DNA of 9,386 bases from UBA1081 sp964443825 (GTDB lineage Bacteria > Bacillota > Clostridia > Oscillospirales > Acutalibacteraceae): contig CAYUEV010000050.1 of NCBI GenBank assembly GCA_964443825.1, positions 1 to 9,386 of the forward strand, given 5' to 3'. The notes beneath the pieces were generated by a model. It was not told where the DNA came from, ran no database searches, and saw nothing but the letters and a program-made list of their open reading frames with translations. Positions within the stretch are counted from its first letter, which is position 1; each line of letters begins with the position of its first letter. The translations under genes and the position numbers were made by a program. Shown one piece after another: positions 5,833 to 9,386 of the stretch.

Positions 5833-7086
5833 TTAAGATATTTCCACCGTTCCGCCTAATTTTATGAGATCGTCTTTAAAAGCGGGATACGTCTTATTGA
5901 CGCTCTCAAAATCGTCTATGACGACTTCCGAACGGTAAGAGAGAAGAGCCGCCGCCATGACCATTCTGTGATCGCCAAACGACGAAATCGTAAATTTTTC
6001 TTTTAATTTTTTTCCGCCGACTATAAAAAGACCGTCGGGAAGTTCATTGACGTCCCCTCCAGCCTCGTTAATAAGGCTTGTTATTGATTTTAACCTGTCG
6101 CTCTCTTTTAGTCTCAGTCTTTCGGCGTTTTTTATTATGGTGGCGCCTTTAGCGTAAGTCGCCAAAGAGGAAACGACGGGAATTAAATCGGGTATATCCC
6201 GGGCGTTAATCGTAATTCCGTTGAGAGCGTTTTTTTGAACTTTAACAAAATCCTCGCCCTTCATTACCGACGCGCCCATGCTTCTGACTATATCGCATAT
6301 GGCTTTATCACCCTGAATGGAATTTTTAAAAAGCCCGTTTACGGTAACCGAGGACAGCGCCCCTAAACACACGAAAAACGCGCCGTTCGACCAGTCGCCG
6401 TCAACTTTAATTTCTTTAGGGGAGGCGTATTTTTGGTTTCCCTTTACAAAGTAGGAGTTCTCGGAAGAAACGACTCCAACGCCGAATTTTTTAAGCGTCG
6501 AAACGGTCATATCTATGTAAGGCTTTGATTCGACGGGCGGGATAAGCTTTATTTGACTGTCGCCGTCCAAAAGCGGCAGGGCGAAAAGAAGCCCCGTGAC
6601 GTATTGCGAGCTTACGTTCCCCGGAAGAGTAAAAACGCCGCTTTTTAATTTGCCGGAAATTTTAATGGGAAATTCCCCGTCTTCAGAACAGGCGGCCCCG
6701 TTTTCTCTTAAAGCTTCCAAAAGAGGCCCCTGCGGTCTTTGAGGGAGTCTTCCGCGCCCCGTAAAAGTAGATTCTATCCCCAAAGCCGCCGCCGCGGGCA
6801 TAAAAAACCTTATCGTGTTGCCGCTCTCTCCGCAGTCAAAAACGGCTTTTTCAGGTATATTTTTAGGAGGGGTTACGAGAATATCGGTCCCTGAAACGGA
6901 AATTTCCCCGCCCAGACTTTTAACGCAGGAACACGCGGCCTTAATGTCGTCCGACGTTGAATTAAGTAAAATTTTAGTGGGGGCGTCGCTTAAAGCCGCC
7001 GCTAAAATACACCTGTGAGCGTCTGATTTTGACGATACGGCGTCTATTGATCCTCTGGCGTTTTTAAGAGAAATCGTAGCTTTCAT
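5833..7086 (-). CDS. aroA: 5-enolpyruvylshikimate-3-phosphate synthase
   Basis: Transfers the enolpyruvyl group from PEP to shikimate 3-phosphate, the sixth pathway step. The 417 residues cover both inverse alpha/beta domains. Active-site landmarks: SKSDAHR (19-25) with Lys20, Ser21 and Arg25; ESGNTIR (87-93); RPQGP (117-121); SSQYVTG (159-165); DIPD (297-300) with Asp300; LKESDR (326-331) with Glu328; and GDHRM (371-375) with Arg374. In the PEP/glyphosate loop the E. coli residues Thr97 and Pro101 correspond to Asn90 and Phe94. The loop resembles the CGESG form seen in Clostridia, so this is probably lineage style and not resistance acquired under selection. The ribosome binding site is weak (GGGG), which suggests reliance on readthrough or coupling from aroB 24 bp upstream. 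Confidence 0.96.
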   Translation of the reverse strand: MKATISLKNARGSIDAVSSKSDAHRCILAAALSDAPTKILLNSTSDDIKAACSCVKSLGGEISVSGTDILVTPPKNIPEKAVFDCGESGNTIRFFMPAAAALGIESTFTGRGRLPQRPQGPLLEALRENGAACSEDGEFPIKISGKLKSGVFTLPGNVSSQYVTGLLFALPLLDGDSQIKLIPPVESKPYIDMTVSTLKKFGVGVVSSENSYFVKGNQKYASPKEIKVDGDWSNGAFFVCLGALSSVTVNGLFKNSIQGDKAICDIVRSMGASVMKGEDFVKVQKNALNGITINARDIPDLIPVVSSLATYAKGATIIKNAERLRLKESDRLKSITSLINEAGGDVNELPDGLFIVGGKKLKEKFTISSFGDHRMVMAAALLSYRSEVVIDDFESVNKTYPAFKDDLIKLGGTVEIS

Positions 7087-7110
7087 AGTAAACCCCGTTT
7101 TTAAAAATAA

Positions 7111-8166
7111 TCAGGAAAGACCTTCTTTAAAAAAGCCGATAAGCTCGTTTAAGGGGATTTTTATTATTTCGCATTTTCCTATTTTCTTTGGGATAACGAG
7201 TTTAATGAAATCGCCGCCGCGCTTTTTATCGGAACAGGAAATATCGTAAAGTTCCATAGGGGTAAATCCGCACTCCGTCGGAAGATTGTTTTTAATGAGG
7301 AGATTTTTAATTTCACCCGAACAGTCGGTTTCGGTAAGCCCCGTTTTAAAAGCTCCCCTCGATTCTATAATCATACCTATGGCGACCGCGCTTCCGTGCG
7401 AAATGCTAAAGGAGCTGTTAATTTCTATCGCGTGGGCCGCGGTATGACCGAAGTTGAGGATCGCCCTTAACCCCGTTTCTTTTTCGTCTTTATCCACAAT
7501 ATCGCGTTTAAGCTCAACGCATCTTGTAATAACGCGCTCCAAGTTGTCTTTTATTTCGTTTTCTTTAAGGAAGTCAAAAAATTCCCCGTCCATTATAACG
7601 CCGTATTTTATCACTTCGGCGCACCCGTCCGAAAAAACTTCCGGCGCCAAAGTGTCGAGCGTTTTATAGTCGCATACGACTATATCGGGCTGATAAAAAG
7701 ACCCGGCGAGATTTTTGCCGTAAGGGAGGTTCACCGCCGTTTTGCCGCCTACGGAAGAGTCTACGGCGGACAAAAGAGTAGTGGGAATTTGCGCGAACTT
7801 TATTCCCCTTAAGAAAGTCGCCGCCGCGAATCCGCCCATATCTCCGGGGATCCCCCCGCCCAAGGATATTACCATATCGGCTCTCGTGACATGGTTCTCC
7901 GCTAAAAAATTTAAAATTTTCGAGTACGTTTCGATTGATTTTGACTCTTCGCCGTGCGGGAAAACGAACTTGCAGGTTTTAAACCCCGCGCCCTCTAAGG
8001 ATTTTATCAGTCTTTCGGAGTAAAGCTTATCTACGTTATCGTCCGTTATAACGGCGGCAAAGCGGGCTCCAAGCTCGCTTTTGATTATTTCCCCCGCCTT
8101 ATCCAATAAATTTTCGCCTATATGGATATTGTAATCTTTTGAAGCGTGAACTTTAACGGTATTCAT
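7111..8166 (-). CDS. aroB: 3-dehydroquinate synthase
   Basis: Cyclises DAHP to 3-dehydroquinate with NAD and a divalent metal, the second pathway step. The 351 residues match the usual length. Visible motifs: GEESK (72-76), glycine-rich NAD loop GGGIPGDMGGF (103-113), IPTTLL (127-132), VDSSVGGKTAVN (135-146), GKNLAGSF (150-157), AEVIKYG (183-189) with metal ligand Glu184 and Lys187, NFGHTAAHA (238-246) with His241 and His245, and HGSAVAIGM (257-265) with ligand His257. All three expected metal ligands (Glu, His, His) are present. The start is supported by AGAGG seven bases upstream, inside the 17-bp gap after tyrA. DAHP synthase, which makes its substrate, is not in the window. Confidence 0.96.
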   Translation of the reverse strand: MNTVKVHASKDYNIHIGENLLDKAGEIIKSELGARFAAVITDDNVDKLYSERLIKSLEGAGFKTCKFVFPHGEESKSIETYSKILNFLAENHVTRADMVISLGGGIPGDMGGFAAATFLRGIKFAQIPTTLLSAVDSSVGGKTAVNLPYGKNLAGSFYQPDIVVCDYKTLDTLAPEVFSDGCAEVIKYGVIMDGEFFDFLKENEIKDNLERVITRCVELKRDIVDKDEKETGLRAILNFGHTAAHAIEINSSFSISHGSAVAIGMIIESRGAFKTGLTETDCSGEIKNLLIKNNLPTECGFTPMELYDISCSDKKRGGDFIKLVIPKKIGKCEIIKIPLNELIGFFKEGLS

Positions 8167-8183
8167 AAAAGCGCCTCTTAAAT

Positions 8184-9032
8184 TTAATCTCTGTAAACGC
8201 CGCCGTCGATTGACTCTTTTCGCTCTCTGCCTTCTTTTAAGAGCTGCTTAAGCGTCTTTTCGTCCTTATTGATAATCGCGTCTTTGTATTTGGTAAGGTT
8301 GTTTATAAGCTCGTCGATTTCCTTAAAAAGGTAGTCGTAATTTTCAAGGAAAAGCTCCGTCCACATATTTTCGTCAAGTTTCGCGACTCTGGTCAAGTCT
8401 TTGTAACTTCCCGCCGAAAAGCCCTTATGGAGCGTCGCCGCCTCGTTTTTAACATACGCGTTGGACACGACGTGGCAAAGCTGCGAAGTAAAAGCGATAA
8501 TTCTGTCGTGTTCGGAGGGCGTGGATATCTGGATATTGTTAAACCCGACTTTTTTAAAGAGGTCTTTTAAAATATCGACTTTTTCTTTTTTGACTTTACC
8601 GTTTGGGCAAAGGACTAAAGACGCGTCTTTAAAGAGATTTTCGCTCGAATAATCGAATCCCGACATATGAAGCCCCGCCATAGGGTGAGCGCCTATAAAA
8701 GTGAAGCCGTACTCTTCGGCGAGCGGTTCAAGTTCGTCGCAAACGAGCCTTTTTACGCCGCAGCAGTCCATTACGACGGCGTTTTTTGAAATTTTGGAAG
8801 CGTGTTCTTTAACATAATCGATAGCCGCCTCGGGGTACAGAGCGATAATAAGAATATCAAGATGGGAAATATTGGAGTTTGTGAGTTTTCTGTCGAGGAT
8901 ATTGCGCGACACGGCCTCGTTCACGACGTCGTTTTTTATATCATAGCCGTAAATTTTATTGTCCGTGAAAGCTTTTAACGCTTTCACCATAGACCCGCCG
9001 ATAAGACCCAATCCCACAATTCCTATATTCAT
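8184..9032 (-). CDS. tyrA: Prephenate dehydrogenase
   Basis: Oxidatively decarboxylates prephenate to 4-hydroxyphenylpyruvate, the precursor of tyrosine. The 282-residue protein is the short monofunctional form. An N-terminal Rossmann domain begins at once (GLGLIGGS, 7-14), and Asp31 at the end of the second strand favours NAD over NADP. GAHPMAG (114-120) carries His116, SEHD is at 173-176, SQLCHVVS (183-190) carries His187, and YKDLTR (210-215) carries Lys211 and Arg215 for prephenate. A charged helical tail ends the protein. There is no chorismate mutase domain and no C-terminal ACT domain, so tyrosine feedback is not obvious. It is the first gene of the operon. The ATG is fixed by the Rossmann fold, but no Shine-Dalgarno is present: an 18-bp palindrome occupies that position. 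Confidence 0.94.
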   Translation of the reverse strand: MNIGIVGLGLIGGSMVKALKAFTDNKIYGYDIKNDVVNEAVSRNILDRKLTNSNISHLDILIIALYPEAAIDYVKEHASKISKNAVVMDCCGVKRLVCDELEPLAEEYGFTFIGAHPMAGLHMSGFDYSSENLFKDASLVLCPNGKVKKEKVDILKDLFKKVGFNNIQISTPSEHDRIIAFTSQLCHVVSNAYVKNEAATLHKGFSAGSYKDLTRVAKLDENMWTELFLENYDYLFKEIDELINNLTKYKDAIINKDEKTLKQLLKEGRERKESIDGGVYRD

Positions 9033-9050
9033 AAATTAAGCGCTTAATTT
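9033..9050. promoter_or_regulatory. Perfect 18-bp palindrome abutting the tyrA start codon
   Basis: AAATTAAGCGCTTAATTT is its own reverse complement and ends at the base next to the tyrA ATG. It takes the place where a ribosome binding site should be. It could be an operator for a dimeric repressor or a small hairpin that limits ribosome access. The symmetry is directly visible; the role is inference. Confidence 0.5.
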
Positions 9051-9083
9051 ACGCGATCCCTTCCAAAAATTTTAAAACCCCGC

Positions 9084-9113
9084 GATATAACCTGACGGCT
9101 CAATACGGTTCAA
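9084..9113 (-). promoter_or_regulatory. Candidate promoter of the tyrA-aroQ operon
   Basis: On the minus strand TTGAAC (9113-9108) is followed after 17 bases by TTATAT (or TATATC one base further on) at 9090-9084. A start near 9077 would give a leader of about 45 nt that includes the palindrome. The match to consensus is only partial and the site lies at the edge of the repeat array. Confidence 0.35.
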
Positions 9114-9386
9114 TATAATCTAACGAATCCGGCATATTTTATGCAGCCCAACGCAATCCGAACAACTAATGCAGTCTGATATGCCTAGTGTATATAACCC
9201 AATACAATCGGAATAGCCTTATACAATCTGATACGCTTAGTACAAGTGTAGACCGGTACAATCGGAACAACCCGATGCGATCAATAAATCCGAACAATCT
9301 AACGCGATCCAATATACTTAGTACGGTACAGCCCAATGCGATCCGAACAACCTAATACAACTCAATACGATCCAAGTAACTCAATA
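9099..9386. repeat. Degenerate ~19-bp repeat array upstream of the operon
   Basis: About 290 bp are built of related units close to CCAATRCRATCCGAACAAC. Clear copies are at 9148-9166, 9199-9217, 9218-9236, 9254-9271, 9299-9317, 9333-9351 and 9352-9370; two pairs are directly tandem with a 19-bp period. A longer-range repeat is also visible: CTTAGTAC recurs at 9236 and 9317, 81 bp apart. No reading frame of note crosses it on either strand. The array continues past the window edge, so its size and what lies beyond are unknown. Confidence 0.65.

Noticed and set aside
6800..6830. AroA loop ESGNTIRF as a sign of glyphosate resistance
   Set aside because: The loop differs from E. coli at the Thr97 and Pro101 positions, but similar CGESG-type loops occur in clostridial enzymes, so lineage divergence explains it. 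Tolerance cannot be judged from sequence.
8393..8407. TyrA YKDLTR in place of the common FRD-TTR as a lost active-site arginine
   Set aside because: From memory, Lys also occupies this place in some well-studied TyrA proteins, and Arg215 of the motif is intact.
9099..9386. Repeat array as a CRISPR
   Set aside because: Units are degenerate and only ~19 bp, some are directly tandem with no spacer, and no constant repeat with unique spacers or cas gene is present.
9033..9386. T-box or trp-type attenuator in the operon leader
   Set aside because: No T-box TGGnACC-type sequence, no leader peptide rich in Phe, Tyr or Trp codons, and no terminator hairpin with a T-tract were found on the minus strand.

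Overview
The window looks like a piece of a Bacillota (Clostridia-type) chromosome, most likely from an uncultured lineage. The evidence is AGGAGG-type ribosome binding sites, a tRNA gene with encoded CCA, clostridial-style variants in AroA (ESGNT) and AroC (SGGGNFSGRLT), and a relic of a transposon type common in gut Clostridia. The taxon is inference from protein style only. No ribosomal or marker gene is present.

Layout: 18-1061 (minus) is galM, galactose mutarotase. 1062-1675 has no intact gene. It holds a 471-bp internally deleted insertion sequence (1107-1577) with recognisable terminal inverted repeats, abutted on both sides by copies of a 25-bp direct repeat, followed by promoter elements. 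1676-1751 (plus) is tRNA-Ala(GGC), with a strong sigma-A-type promoter in front and an intrinsic terminator behind. 1898-9032 (minus) is one tight operon of seven aromatic amino acid genes with 9-24 bp gaps, transcribed tyrA - aroB - aroA - aroC - pheA - aroE/aroK fusion - aroQ. 9033-9386 is non-coding. It holds an 18-bp perfect palindrome touching the tyrA start codon and a degenerate ~19-bp repeat array that runs off the window edge.

How the genes work together: AroB makes 3-dehydroquinate from DAHP, AroQ dehydrates it, the AroE domain reduces it to shikimate, the AroK domain phosphorylates shikimate, AroA adds the enolpyruvyl group and AroC makes chorismate. The chorismate mutase domain of PheA makes prephenate, which goes to phenylpyruvate (PheA) or 4-hydroxyphenylpyruvate (TyrA). 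DAHP synthase, the final aminotransferase and all trp genes are absent from the window. Only PheA carries an ACT regulatory domain.

The points most worth a second look are the MITE-like transposon relic between galM and the tRNA, the repeat array and palindrome upstream of the operon, the unusual 32-38 pair in tRNA-Ala(GGC), and the compact NRT-less AroE domain in the AroE-AroK fusion. I did not see a convincing new defence or mobile system.
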